In this document: one piece after another, positions 1 to 12,048 of the stretch | Layout of the letters: each line of letters starts with the position of its first letter | Position numbering within the stretch: position 1 is the stretch's first letter | Source: Papio anubis | Lineage: Eukaryota; Chordata; Mammalia; Primates; Cercopithecidae | Direction of reading: 5' to 3' | Length of the DNA: 64,000 bases | Assembly: GCF_008728515.1 (NCBI RefSeq) | Contig: NC_044996.1 | Location: 127,835,595-127,899,594, forward strand | Made by a program: the position numbers and the translations under genes | The notes under the pieces: generated by a model | Database searches by the model: none | What the model saw: the letters and a program-made list of their open reading frames with translations, nothing else | What the model was told of the DNA's origin: nothing

Positions 1-550
1 CAAAATTTACTTCTTTCTCCTATTCATAGACCACATTTGCAGACAGGGCCAGTTTCATGAGTGTGTGATCTGTGTAGCATTCCCATAGGGCCCTGCACTC
101 AGAACGCCCCCATGCTTGGTTTCAGGTTGTGCTGTCACTGTTTTGAAATTCTTGAGTAAAGGATTCTTCATTTTCATTTTGCACTGGACCCCACAAATGA
201 TATAGCCAGTCCTATTTGGAGAATAATCTGGTAACCAGAATCCCCTCCTCAGGATCTACTGAGAAGGCCATTGAAACTTTTAAAACTCTAAGCCATATCA
301 GCTTTAGATTCAGCTGGGCCTCTATTATAGCACTTATCTTACAGCATGGCTTTAATGGAACAGGAATTGGCCCTGGATGTGTCTATTTCATTTGTTAGAT
401 TGCGAATTCCTGGAGGTCAGGGGCCACATTTGATTTGCCTTTCAGTCTTCCATGATCCATCACTGTAAGAACCCATCAAAATATTTGTGCACCCGAATGA
501 TATAGTCTCTGTGTGTTTTAGCAGTGATGGGAACCCCAAAGAAAGTAAGG
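1..550. other. Intron 3 sequence, nothing recognised
   Basis: No repeat, RNA gene or exon is recognised in this stretch; the short open frames have no coding character. Confidence 0.5.
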
Positions 551-552
551 GG

Positions 553-859
553 CACCCAGGCACAGTGGCCCATGCCTGTAATCCCAGCACTTTGGGAGCC
601 CAAGGCAGGCGGATCACTTGAGGTCAGGAGTTCGAGACCAGCCTGGCCAATATGGTGGAAACTTATCTCTACTAAAAATACAAAATTAGCTGGGCATAGT
701 GGCGCATGCCTGTAATCCCAGCTACTCGGGAGGCTGAGGCAGGAGAATTGCTTGAACCTGGGAGGCAGAGGTTCCAGTGAGCCGAGATTGCACCACTGCA
801 CTCCAACCTGGGTGACAGAGCAAGACTCTGTCTTAGAGCGGGGGTGGGGGGCGGGGGAG
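553..859 (+). mobile_element. AluS SINE with G-rich tail
   Basis: This is a full-length dimeric Alu in plus orientation flanked by a 12-bp perfect target-site duplication (gaaagtaagggg at 541-552 and 860-871). The normal A tail is replaced by a G-rich run (about 835-859). It shows S-type bases and moderate divergence. Confidence 0.93.
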
Positions 860-871
860 GAAAGTAAGGGG

Positions 872-1990
872 AATGCTGAAGATCTCAGGAGGAAGCAAAT
901 TCCTCAGAATCCAAGGGACTTATCATCTTCATGCAAACAGGTGGAAACAAGTAGAGGAAACTGCCAGTGATACTTGCTTCCTCTGACGCTGGGCCTCGTT
1001 ATTCTTAAGCCCATGGCAGACATGTGTTTTTGTGGGGAAAGCTTGGTTTCTAATTCTGTTCTATTTTTCTAAGTTTTAACTGAAAGAGTTGCTCATTAAT
1101 GTTCAAAGCAAAGCAAATGTCCCCTCCTCAGGCCCAGTTAACTTTGATCTAGATCTTATTTAAGACTAATGATTTTGTAGGGTCTATGGCTCCCTCGCTG
1201 AAAGTGACCATTTTGACAGATGTGGTATATGTGGTCCGAGTTCAGACACTAACCTGGTTCTTTCCTAAAAATCAGCCACAGACAATGACGTGGAAGTCTC
1301 AAGTAAGAAACCAGGGTGTGTAAATGAGAGAGAAAGCTCACGTAAGTAGGAAAAAAGGGAGCCTGATAACAAAGCCTACATGGGAAAGGAACCTACTTCA
1401 AAGAAACTAAAAGCTTTGGTGTCTCATGGAAGTATTTTCAAAAAATTTCATAGTCAGATACTGCAGGTCAGTAAACATATTAATGATATTAATGTTAATA
1501 TATACATTATGGTAGTTTGTCTTAAATCTCCTAAGTCAGCTCTCCTGTTGAAGAGTGAGGGGTGAGGAGTGGACTTCGTTTTTCATCTGTTTGAGAAACC
1601 CACCAACCCCATTAAATAAGCATGAGGTCATACCTAACAATGACTAAGGATGGCAAGTCCAGAGAAAGCACAAACTTTTCAGTTGTGGTCATTGTGATGG
1701 AGAGTTAAGGTCTCCTTGGGTTACACTCCATAGCAGATTTCTCCTCAGCTAATTGGTCTCTCCACTATTTTGATAGTAGCTCCAACCTCCAGCTTGTGAG
1801 GGTTGAAACTAGGTACTCTGGAGCTTGGATGTGGAAGGATTGTGTTCTTTGGTTCCTCTACTTAGACACAAGCTCTAGAGTCCCTGCAGATGGTCTGCAG
1901 ATTCAGAGTATTTAAGTTTATAATATTAAAATGAGCTATAAGTATATAAATATACAGTTATATTTCTGGCATTAATTAGTAACTGCCTTA
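872..1990. other. Intron 3 sequence, nothing recognised
   Basis: Between the AluS and the L1 3' ends I see AT-rich unique sequence only. Confidence 0.5.
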
Positions 1991-1994
1991 GTCT

Positions 1995-2215
1995 TGTATT
2001 TTAGAGGGCCCTCCACATAGAGGGGAGCAACACACACTGGGTTCTATTGGAGGGTAGAGAGGGGAAGAGGGAGAAGATTAGGAAAAATAATTAATGGGTA
2101 CTAGACTTCATACCGGGGTGACAAAATAATCTGTACAACAAACCCACATGACACAGTTTACCCATATAACAAACCTGCACATGTAACCCTGAACTTAAAA
2201 TAAAAGTTAAATAAA
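1995..2215 (+). mobile_element. L1 3' end (L1PA/L1PB-type)
   Basis: This is the G-rich 3' UTR followed by the classical terminal block (taatgggtactag, acaacaaacccacatgaca, cctgcacatgtaaccctg) and an A-rich tail. Only the last about 220 bp are present. It abuts a second, older L1 end. Confidence 0.85.
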
Positions 2216-2795
2216 ATTTAAAAACAACTAAAAGTAGAACTATCATTTGATCTAGCATCCCACTACCAGGTATCTACCCAAACGAAACGAAGTCATATAT
2301 GAAAAAGACACTTGCACATGCATGCTTATAGCAGCACAATATGGAACCAACCTAAATGCTCATCAACCAATGAGTGAATAAAGAAAATGTGTTAAATATA
2401 CACCATGGAATACTACTCAGTCATTAAACGGAATAAAATAATGTCCTTTGCAGCAACTTGGATGGAACTGGAGGTCATTATTCTAAGTGAAGTAACTCAG
2501 GAATGGAAAACCAAACACCATATGTTCTAACTTATAAGTGGGAGCTAAGCTATGAAGACGCAAAGACATACAGAGTGATATCATGGACTTTGGGGACTCG
2601 GGGCAGGGGACTTTGGGAGCAAGGTGAGGGATAAAAAACTATATATTGGGTAACAGTGTACACTGCTCAGTTGAATGGGTGCACTAAAATTTCATAATTC
2701 ACCACTGAAGAACTCACTCATGTAATCAAAAACCACCTGTACCTAAAAACTATTGAAACATTTTTTAAAAAACCTTAAAAATAAAATAAAGCATC
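2216..2795 (+). mobile_element. Second L1 3' end (L1PB/L1MA-type)
   Basis: This covers the ORF2 C-terminal region (tcatcaaccaatgagtg, caccatggaatactactc, gataagtgggagc-like) and a 3' UTR ending gtacctaaaaactattgaa. The terminal subtype differs from the L1 directly upstream, so two elements with the same orientation lie head to tail. The frame is broken. Confidence 0.85.
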
Positions 2796-3440
2796 CTCTT
2801 TCCTGGATGTTTAGTCAAAAGAAGTAAGATTGTTCTGAATATTTCTGACTACATTGTTTATATGATGAATGCAATAATCAGTTCATAGTATATATATTTT
2901 TTTCTAAATTATCTAAGAAATACAACTGCAAGAGAACTGCTACCTCAGGTCATCTCTGCATGGCTCAGCCTGCCATGCCTTAATGGGTGCTGATGGATAA
3001 GGTTAGGGAAAGCTGGATGCTGATCAAACTTATATGAAGTAAATTATTCTTCCACAACTGTTTAAATGAATCCCGTTGCTTATTCAGAGAAAGACTAACC
3101 ATTTCTTGTTCATAACTCTATTTTTCTGCCTCAACAGTGCTCAATAAATATGTGTCGTACAGCTAACATGCTCACGTGCCTGGCATAAGCAAACAAAAAT
3201 TCTCTTCTAGAGAAATAACATCAAATTATTTCCACCCACATATAATTTTTCAGTACAACATCCAGTACAAGGTCAAAGACAGCAAAACACAGGAGGAGAT
3301 AAGACAGCATGAGCAGGAAACATCCAAAACAACAGATAATGGAAGCAGATCCACAGGGGACTCCTGATTGTGGAATCATCACTCAGTACAAGAGTGGCAG
3401 TGAACAACTTTGGTTTCCCCAGAATAAGCATGGTAGGAGA
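2796..3440. other. Intron 3 sequence, nothing recognised
   Basis: Nothing is recognised apart from an AT-rich start. Confidence 0.45.
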
Positions 3441-3447
3441 AGTGTTA

Positions 3448-3486
3448 GGCATTCATTCATTCAATTATTCATTCGTTCGTTCAAGA
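3448..3486. repeat. (ATTC)n short tandem repeat
   Basis: These are imperfect attc/gttc tetranucleotide units. Confidence 0.8.
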
Positions 3487-3499
3487 TCATTTATTTGAT

Positions 3500-3642
3500 G
3501 TGGATCAAAATTGGCCCCAGTGGAAACAAACTGTCAGGTTAAAAATAATTTCTCCCTCATGGGTATATGTATATTCACTGTACAAGTCTTTCAACTTCTC
3601 TGTACATTTGAGATTTTTCATAATAAACCGTTGAAGAAAAAT

Positions 3643-3674
<32 letters not shown>
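3500..3674 (+). mobile_element. Old L1 (L1ME-like) 3' end with A30 tail
   Basis: The block ending tttttcataataaaccgttg resembles an old L1 3' end. It carries AATAAA at 3622-3627 and, after 17 bases, an uninterrupted A run at 3645-3674. The pure A tail is too fresh for such an old element. Confidence 0.55.
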
Positions 3675-3676
<2 letters not shown>

Positions 3677-5405
3677 TGATTTCCTCCTCTTTTTCCAGAC
3701 TCCTATTCTGGCCCTTCTACCACTGATTTTGAGAAGCCTCAGACTCCAACTTGCAGCATTTTAGAATCAGCAACTACCAGCCATGCCCATCTTGTCCCTG
3801 ACAAAAGATGATTCTTTTGATGTTTTCACTCCATCTCTACCCCTGCTGGCCTCATCAGCCATATCCTCAAATCCTTTTCCTAGCTTCCCATGAGTTGCTT
3901 CAACAAAAGCCAGAATTATACTTATGACCAGTGTTCAGAATGCTAAATAACAAACATTATGCTCAAAAGCAGCCAAATAAATGTCTTTGGTATATAATGA
4001 AGGAAGATTTTTCAAACCCCAGTCTTTCTTGAGGTATGTGTGTGAGAAAAGTTCATTTCTCCCCTTTTATGGCTATGAACAAGCACTTCCCCAAAGGTTT
4101 CAAGATGATCCCCAATCTTTCTCTTACTACCAAAAGAAAAATAATCCCTCCACTCCATATTTTACTTTCTTTTGGGTTTTATTTTATATGCTGATGGGGG
4201 CTTATTTTCCTTCGAAACTTTCCAAAAGACATCTGTTAAAATGTTGTGGGTATTCCAGCAGGAAATGTTTTGAAAAATTGGCTTTGGTTTGTGATCTAAC
4301 TGATACCACATGGCACTTATAGCAGTTGACTTTCAGAGCTGATTTATTGCTATCATGCTGTCTTAAACATGAAAAATATTTACTGGAGGCTGGATGCTGT
4401 GTTACATTTGAAAACAAGAATGAGACCTTACTGCAAAGATGTCCATTGCAAACCACACTGGGTTTCTAGTGAGACGATATGGGCTTTTATTTTCACTCGA
4501 CCATGGGGCTTGTTTGTCCTTAAGCCAAATCCTTGCATTTTTGCACATACTATGTCCTATTGGCCTCAGCTTTTCCTGTGCAGGAGTGTTTGTGGATGTG
4601 TCGTACATAAATATGAACTGCTTTGATCTTTCTCAAAGGCTTCAAGAAGTCTGACAATGCCTTCTTCACATGTCATTCTTGTTGCTACAATTATGTAGTA
4701 CTTTTATTCCCTTGAGACTGTCTCAAAGTCTCCCAAAGGCTGGCACTGTGCTCTTATCTTCCAAACATGTTTAGTAACATCATTCTACATTCACCCTGTG
4801 CTTCCCCCTTCCCCTCTCCTCAACTCCAACATTCATCAAGGTGAACAATCATGGGTAAACACAATGAAGAGGTAGGCAGAAGTTTAAGGCACATCCTATG
4901 CTTTCTCTGTTTTAGGCCTTCTTCCCTCTCTGGGTTTGTCCTTTGCCACCACTCTCTCCTCGGCAGTCAGAGCCTTCATGCTTACCCAAAGTACCTGAAT
5001 GCAGCACTCCCACCTGGCATGCCATCCTTAACCCCAAGTGCCCAAACCCTTCACACTAACCTTTCAGCCAGCTTCAAGGCTAGAAAGAAGCCCACAAATG
5101 CACCCTTATTAGGGTGCTGACAACACATCATAAAAAACCCAATCCACAGTGATTTATTCCAGTCACTGTGGCGAAGTTCTGGGTAATGGTTGTGGAGAGG
5201 GATATTTGGGAACAGGTGCCTACTGAGTTCTTTCTCTAACCACTATATACATTAATATTTATTTAAAACACAAAAAGCATTATTATTCAGGCCTGGGGAA
5301 TATCCTCTTATTAATAAGTCTGTTTTTCCAAATCATGCTTTACTTCCTTTCCCTGAGAGATATAGCTATCACCACTTTCTTGATTCTCCTGAGGGACACT
5401 TTGCA
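3675..5405. other. Intron 3 sequence, nothing recognised
   Basis: Despite open frames of up to 113 codons (3981-4322) and several overlapping shorter ones, there are no recognisable domains, splice signals or repeats. Confidence 0.45.
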
Positions 5406-5428
5406 AAAAAAAAAAAAGTATGTGTGTG

Positions 5429-5484
<56 letters not shown>

Positions 5485-5496
5485 CACACACAGAGA
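5406..5496. repeat. A13 followed by (TG)n/(TA)n microsatellite
   Basis: An A run is followed by alternating tg and ta tracts ending in ac units, so the block is partly self-complementary. Confidence 0.92.
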
Positions 5497-5499
5497 CAC

Positions 5500-6035
5500 A
5501 AAAGGCCAATAAGCATATATTAAGGTGCTTGACATCATCGCTCATCAGGAAAATTCAAAAGAAAACCACACTGTGGACTAGAGGGGCTAAGATGAAAAAT
5601 ATTAATACACTTAATGTTGACAAAGATGTAGAGCAACTGGAACTCTCATAAATGCTGGTGGGAGTGTAAAATGGTGTAGCTTTGGAGACTATTTGGCAGT
5701 ATACAATCTTAAACATATATATATATATACCCTTTAATTCCATCTCAGGTATATAGACTTAAGAAAAATGAGTATGTCCACAAAAAAACTTGCACAAAAA
5801 TACTTATAAAATACTTATAAAACTTATAGTACCTTTATTCATAAAAGCCAACAAACAAACAAACAATACCCCACAACTAGAAACAACCCAAACATCTCCC
5901 AGCAGCAGAATGGATAAACAGATTGTGCAATCCTATATTCATACAATGGAAAACTACACAATAACATCAATCTCAAAAAAGTATATGTAGCAAAAGCAGC
6001 CAAGACACAAAAAGAGTACATGCTCATTCATTTTT
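5500..6035 (+). mobile_element. L1M ORF2 3' relic
   Basis: Degraded ORF2 C-terminal sequence includes aaagatgtagagcaactgg, tctcataaatgctggtggga, and agcagcagaatggataaac. Frameshifts and stops are present. Confidence 0.8.
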
Positions 6036-6960
6036 AAATCCTATCCTGTTGGTAGATGTTTGGGGTGTGACAACTCTCCCTAGTGAGCAAAGCTTGAATG
6101 GCGATGACAATGGTGCAGTTTTCACCCAAAAAGAGGCTTTCTGAAAGAGAGTATGTGACTGCAAAGCATCTCTCTCTCTCCTTTTGATCTCAGCTGTAAT
6201 GGAACAAAAATTCTTAGGGTAATGGAATGCAAAATAATTTTATATATGCTAAAGTTCAAGAACACTTTGTTTAATCACATCCTATTAATGAAGCATTTTA
6301 AATGTGCAAAGCATAACACAATTATATTTTGGAACATTTGTGGAAAATAGTCCCCACATGAATGGAAAAGAGGGCTAAAGGGAACCCAGGATGGAGACTG
6401 CTTCCTGCTGGCTGGTCAGCACAGTCATTTATTCCCAGGAATTGCTCTGTACTGTCAAGAACACAAAACAGGGCCCACTGGACCATGATCACTGTGATGT
6501 TGATGCCAGTATCTTATTCATTCCCTGTGGTCAGCTTGGCCAATTAGTGGAGCCACTGCCAAGGGCCACTCAGTTCCATCAACCCTCAAAGGTTGCTAGA
6601 ACCAAATAAAAGACATGAGTAAGGAAAAGGCAGGCCAGGCTTTGAAGTGCAGGGAAGAAAGAATCTTTGAACTCCTACAAACAGTGCAAATACCCTCACT
6701 CATATCAGAGAAGCTGGCAGTGTGAGTCAACAGAACAGCCCAGAAGTGATAGGAGCACTCCTCTATGGCCCTCAGCTGGGGGAGTCAGAGGTGTGTGGTA
6801 ACTGCAGAAATGTCACACACACTCAGGCCCACTCCAAGGGAACCTTTGCACTGCTAACTCAGGCCAGCTGTGGCTGAAGCTCAGTAGAGCCATACTTGAC
6901 CTCATTACTGCAAATTTTTAAAAAGCAAAAAATGTAAGACCTCACACATAAACCATGCAC
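6036..6960. other. Intron 3 sequence, nothing recognised
   Basis: No recognisable repeat or gene is present. Confidence 0.45.
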
Positions 6961-7340
6961 ATTCTGCCTTTACTGTTTTTCCCTTTTTATTTGTTTTGAG
7001 TACAAATCTATTAATGTTAGCACATGTATAGACTCTTGTAACCACGACCACAATCAGGACATAGAACTGTTCTATTGCCCCCCCCAAAACTCCCCTGTGG
7101 TATTCTGTTATAGTCGCAACCTCCCCCAACCTCTACCCCTGGCAGCCACTAATCTGTTCTCCATCTCTGTGGCTTTGTCTTTTGTCATATGAATGGAATT
7201 ATACACTAGGTAACCATTTGAGACTGGTTTCTTTCACCCAGAATAATGCCTTTGTGATCCATCCAAGTTGTTATGTTTATCAATAATTCATTCCTTTTTA
7301 TTGTGAGTAGTGTTCCATTGTCTGCCTATATTTTGAACAG
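6961..7340 (-). mobile_element. L1M(E) 3' relic, reverse
   Basis: The sequence matches the reverse-strand text of old L1 3' regions: cctggcagccactaatctgt near 7139, atgaatggaatta near 7190 and ttcatccaagttgtt-like at 7258. Confidence 0.8.
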
Positions 7341-7529
7341 TGAAAAAAGTCTCAGGCATGCAACAGAATGTCAACCTGAGAATATTCTGTAATGATATGT
7401 ATAGACAAGTACTTTTATTGACAGTTCCACTGCCAGGTAAATATTTAAAAGAGAAAGAAAGAATTCCAAAACTAAACTGTAGTAAGGAATTTTCTTTATT
7501 TCTCACGGTATTTAATATGAACCAGACTC

Positions 7530-8275
7530 ATTGGTTAATGTTTTCATTAGCTATTGTGCTGGCTATTAAGCTATTGTCTCTCAGTTCTGAACCTATTCTG
7601 TGCCCTGCTGGGACTTTGCAAACATTTCTTCCTTGCCAGCTCCTCCCTGTTAGGTTCTTTCAGTGGGAGTGCAAGAGGGAGATCAGAAGGCTGGAAGAGG
7701 AAGAAGGGACTTACTTCTTGGCACTCACTGTTTCTGTTAGCATCATCCCAGCAGTGGTCCTTTGCCCCCAGCTATGGCAATTGGTTTCAGCCCTCATCTG
7801 TTTCCTCACTCCCAGAACCAGCCTCATTATGGCCCCCGTCAGAGATGCTAGTCAGACCCAGCCGTCTAGTACCCCTTTCTAGATTCCAGCTGTGTGTGGT
7901 CCTTCTTCGGAGCTTCTGATGCATTAGCACCTGGCAGGCAGCACTCCCTACTCGAAGGTCTGGGTCCCAGTTCCTCAGAAGCTTCTGAGCTCCAGAGCTC
8001 CTGAGGCACCAGCACCAGCCAGGCCATGGTTACTCTCCAGAGGTCTGAGTTCTAGTACTGCAGGCTGCTCCAATAACTCCAACCCCTTCCTTCCATTCCT
8101 CCAGCCCTGGGAGTGTTAGCTTCTTGCTGCTGTTACTATCTCAGTGTCACCTGTTTCCCATTTGCCCTGTTAGTCTTGTAATAATAATGTCCCTATGTTA
8201 AATTCCTTTTGTGAAAATAGCTGGTGTGGTTTCTGTTTTCCTGACTGGAGCCTGACTGATAAACCACATGGAACC
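7530..8275. repeat. Ancient interspersed repeat relic, family uncertain
   Basis: The text ending gtgtggtttctgttttcctg...gactgataaa is a familiar end of an old mammalian repeat (L1M-3'-UTR- or LTR-like). The C/T-rich body before it carries open frames of 120-180 codons with no protein-family features. Confidence 0.4.
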
Positions 8276-8840
8276 AGGCTTTTACCCTCTGGCTTGCTCT
8301 TGACTAAGGTATCTAAGGTCCTTGCTGCTTCCTGTTCTGAGTCCAATCAGGACAATATGAACCAGCGTGATGTGGGGAGTCAACATGACAATGATCTCTG
8401 CAGCTTATGTTATGGCAGAGAGGAGAACTGAAATGATCTTAAAAGCAAACTGCTTCTGGTTAGCCTTGAAAATGGGTATAGAGGAGAAAAGAATTTGTTG
8501 TGGTCAATAGCTGTATCATTCCACAGGCCAGGTGTTGTGCTGATTTACTTCAAGAAAAATACCACATCTGAACAGAAGATACAATTAAAGTCACCAGCTG
8601 TTTATAGCCAATCTCCAAGATCCATCTCCCTTCTCCAAAGACCAAACAGGTGAGTTAAATGGGAGGTATATAGGCATCACCACTTCTGCAATCTTATACC
8701 TGACACTAACATCAAACACTCCTCTCTCTACTAAACCAAAAAGCAATCTCTAGAGATTCAGGAAATTAATCCTATACACACATACCCTGACATTGTCATA
8801 AAGCACAGCTTCTTCAGGTCATTGTTATTTTTGTGCCCAA
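8276..8840. other. Intron 3 sequence, nothing recognised
   Basis: No recognisable feature is present. Confidence 0.45.
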
Positions 8841-9312
8841 AACCCTTCAATAATTTGCTAGGCTTATGGAATAAATTCAAACTTTCTAGTCTGGCATTCA
8901 AGATCCTTCAAGATCTGGCCTACTGAAGCATTATAGCCAGTGCCCTCTGTTGACACACCACTTTTCTCACCAGCCAAAGCAAAGTATTTGAACTCGTGTA
9001 TACACTCCATCTCCTGACTCTTACGGTTTCCTCGGTCTATAATCCTTTTCCTCCCAGTGTTCACATCAAAATTCTACCCCATCCTCCAAGGCCTTCTCAA
9101 ATACTACATTTTCCACGAAGTTTAATCCTGCCACCCCACCCCATTCCAACACCACACACCAGTTAGGCATTCACACTTTCAAGTCAATACAATAGAATTG
9201 CCTCTAGTCTCCATGTACTCTGGATGAAACAGATTATGTATCATTCATGTTTGTATCCTTCTAGTACTTATTAATAGTAGGCACTCAGTTAATTTTTTTT
9301 TTCAAAATGAAG
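8841..9312 (+). mobile_element. L2 LINE 3' relic
   Basis: Typical L2 wording is present: ttcaaactttctagtctggc, ttcaagatctggcc, ctccaaggccttctcaaat, and an end near tagtaggcactcagttaa. Confidence 0.85.
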
Positions 9313-11215
9313 GAATAAATGAGAAAACAGTGGGAGAAAGGGCATTTCAGGTGGAGATATTGTTTCGAGAGTACAGGAGGTTTTCTGGAGAAGCATGTGT
9401 AGTTTGGGTTGGCTGAGGTCTATAGTCTGTGCAAAGGATTTATGGGAAATCCACCCGGAAAGGTAAGTTAGTACCCAACTATAGAGAGTCTGGAGAGTTG
9501 GGCTAAGGATTTGAACTTATTTCTTTGGGCAGAACGGAAAAACGGAAGGTTTGGGATCAGAGAAGAATTTGTATGTCAAAGATTCGCATAGCAAAGTTAG
9601 TATTTTTCTTAACTGATTTAAAGGAGCAAATTATCTGAGATACAGAGAACACCTAAGCCGAAGCAAGAAAGATTTAATTTGGATGGACAGAACCATTTTA
9701 GACAGAAGGTCATAAAACAACAGAATACTTTTGAGAGAGCTTATGAAGACATATGAAGACAATTTATAAAGGTAAAATAGATTTGTCTAGGACAAGTCTG
9801 GATACATCTAACTCTTATATAGCAAAGGCAAGGCTTGATCAGCGTTTCTCAATCCCAACTCTATTGTAAACAAATGGAAAACTGAAAATCTTAAATGAAC
9901 CCACAGAGAAAGGGAAGGATGGAAGAGGATGAACAACAGAAGACAGGGCTGGGGATAGGAAAGAGAACAAGGCAGTGAGAAGGTCTTTATCTCTTGGTCA
10001 AGTACTATTGAAACACCCTTCCTGCCAGCTCTGGTCTTTGACCTTCTCTCCTGGCTAGCTCCCCTGTAAGTTACTTTGATTCTTCTCAGAAGCTGCTTTC
10101 TCATAAGACTCATTTTTTTCTTCCTGATAGAAAATGGGAGAGTAAACATGGTCATTGTTTATAGCTCTGAACTATGACTAAGACGGTCTGGGTCCTAGTT
10201 TGAGTGACTTCCTTCATTTCATTCCCAGTAAGGCAGTTGGAATGTCCCCTGCCCTTCAAAGACACATCCTTGCTAAAAAGAAAAGTTTGATTTGACATCA
10301 GTCTTTTATTTTAAAATCCCTGGATTATCAGGCTGTGAAATGACAAAGAATCCCTGATATTTTATTCCTGGCTAATTTTATCAAGTCTGGCAAACAGTAC
10401 AACTGTAAAGGCAATATGTTGAAATGAATTCACTGTTGATCCTGATGATGAGGATTTAGGTCTTAGTGTTCCTCTGGAACCAAATCAACTTTTGCCATAG
10501 GGGCTCCATCTCATACCAAGTATCTTCATCCACTGCCATAGAGACCATCAGATATCCCACCCCTTGATCATTCTGATGAGGCTTGGAGAGGAAAACTTGT
10601 TGAGACTGCTGGCATCCCACTACATTTAAGGAAGGGTGACCTCCTTACTTATCTGTCTAGATAACAGAATCTAAGCAGGGACTTGGACTTCAAGGGTCCT
10701 CATGGACTCTACTGCAGAGTGAAAGCAGAAAAAGGAGATGTTCCAACTCAAGTACTAACCCTGGTGAGTAGTGACTGTGTGGACTCAGTGGAAGACAGTG
10801 CTGTAATTGAATAGGAATGTCTGCCTTAGGCTTGCGAAAGGGAAGAGCAAGTGCATGTCCCAAGTATTTGCAGATCCAGGCCTGGACTGAAAGACATGAC
10901 TGATGAGAACCAATGAGCTGAACATTCCATTCAGCAGCGGGTAAGGGTGAACTGCTATGGCTAATTGATTCCATAGTCTGAAATGGGAATCTATGCTGTG
11001 ACAGTGTGCGCGGAGCCGAAGTGCTCAATACCATGACAGCTTTTAATCACCTTAGATCAGATTCTCTGCGATCTTCTAGATTTTGTTATATAAACTAAAG
11101 AAGTTCTGCACTAAGCATTTCTTGGGTGAACTCACCTTCACCTGAAGTCATATATCCATCAGAAGCACTAGGGGTGTAAGTGCCAACCCAGAAACTGTGA
11201 AATGTCTATGGTGCC

Positions 11216-11216
<1 letters not shown>
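9313..11216. other. Intron 3 sequence, nothing recognised
   Basis: This is nearly 2 kb with no repeat or gene that I can name. Confidence 0.45.

Positions 11217-11258
<42 letters not shown>
11217..11258. repeat. (TG)n microsatellite
   Basis: An uninterrupted tg dinucleotide run. Confidence 0.95.
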
Positions 11259-11259
<1 letters not shown>

Positions 11260-11261
11260 CT

Positions 11262-11532
11262 ATTTTGAAATAATTTAGACTTAAGGAAAAGTTGTAAAAA
11301 TAGCAGAGTGTTCCCATTACTCGTTACTCAGCTTTTCCTAATGGAAAAGCTTACATAGCCATAGTACATCTGTTGAAACCCCGTCATTAGCATTGATAAA
11401 TACTATTAACTAATCTATTAACCTTATTTAAATTTTGTCAGTTTTCCCATTGATGCTTTTTTCCTCAACCAGGATCCAATCCAGGATTGCACATTGCATT
11501 CAGTTGTCAAATTTCCTCAGTCCCCTTCATTT
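11262..11532 (-). mobile_element. L1M(E) relic, first part
   Basis: Text such as agttgtaaaaatagcagag and catagccatagtacat belongs to an old L1 3' region read in reverse. It is interrupted by the AluJ at 11534 and resumes at 11825. Confidence 0.7.
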
Positions 11533-11533
11533 T

Positions 11534-11824
11534 TGTTTTATTTTGTTTTCGAGACAGAGTCTTGCCCTGTCATCCAGGCAGAAGTGCAATGATGCAATCA
11601 TGGCTCACTGTAGCCTCGACCTCCCAGGCTGAAGCAATCCTCCCATCTCCACCTCCCAAGTAGCTGGGACCGCAGGCATATACCACCATGCCTGGCTAAG
11701 TTTAAATTTTTTTTTTTTTGTAGAGATGAGGTCTTGCTATGTTGCCCAGGCTGGTCTCAAATTCCTGAGCTCAGCCAGTCTTCCCACTTCAGCATCCCAA
11801 AGTGTTGGGATTATGGGCGTGAGT
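11534..11824 (-). mobile_element. AluJ SINE, reverse
   Basis: This is a dimeric Alu in reverse orientation, highly diverged (J-type: tagcctcgacctcccaggct), with an internal T run. It is inserted into the L1M relic. Confidence 0.9.
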
Positions 11825-12048
11825 CTTTGTTTTCCATGACCTTAGTATTTTCAAAGAGTACTGGTCAATTATTTTATAGAGTGTCCTTCAGTTGGGGTTT
11901 GTCAGATGTTTTCTCATGATTAGATTGAGGCAACATATTTTTTGACAAGGGTCTCTCACAGAAGTGTTATCTCAATGCATCACATCAGGAGGTCCATGTA
12001 CAGGTGTGTTCCCTTACTGGTGATATTAACTTTGGTCACTTGGTTAAG
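11825..12048 (-). mobile_element. L1M(E) relic, second part
   Basis: The L1M resumes with tttccatgaccttagtattt and continues to tcacttggttaag, where the CHP1 retrocopy begins. Confidence 0.7.

Noticed and set aside
460..801. Open frames inside Alu copies (also 14438, 19220, 22666, 35126 and 51560)
   Set aside because: They are translations of Alu sequence on either strand.
5335..5651. Open frames rich in Cys-Val or Tyr-Ile
   Set aside because: They come from the (TG)n/(TA)n microsatellite.
7340..7919. Overlapping open frames of 180 and 121 codons on the plus strand
   Set aside because: They lie in a C/T-rich old repeat relic, overlap each other in different frames and show no domain or splice context.
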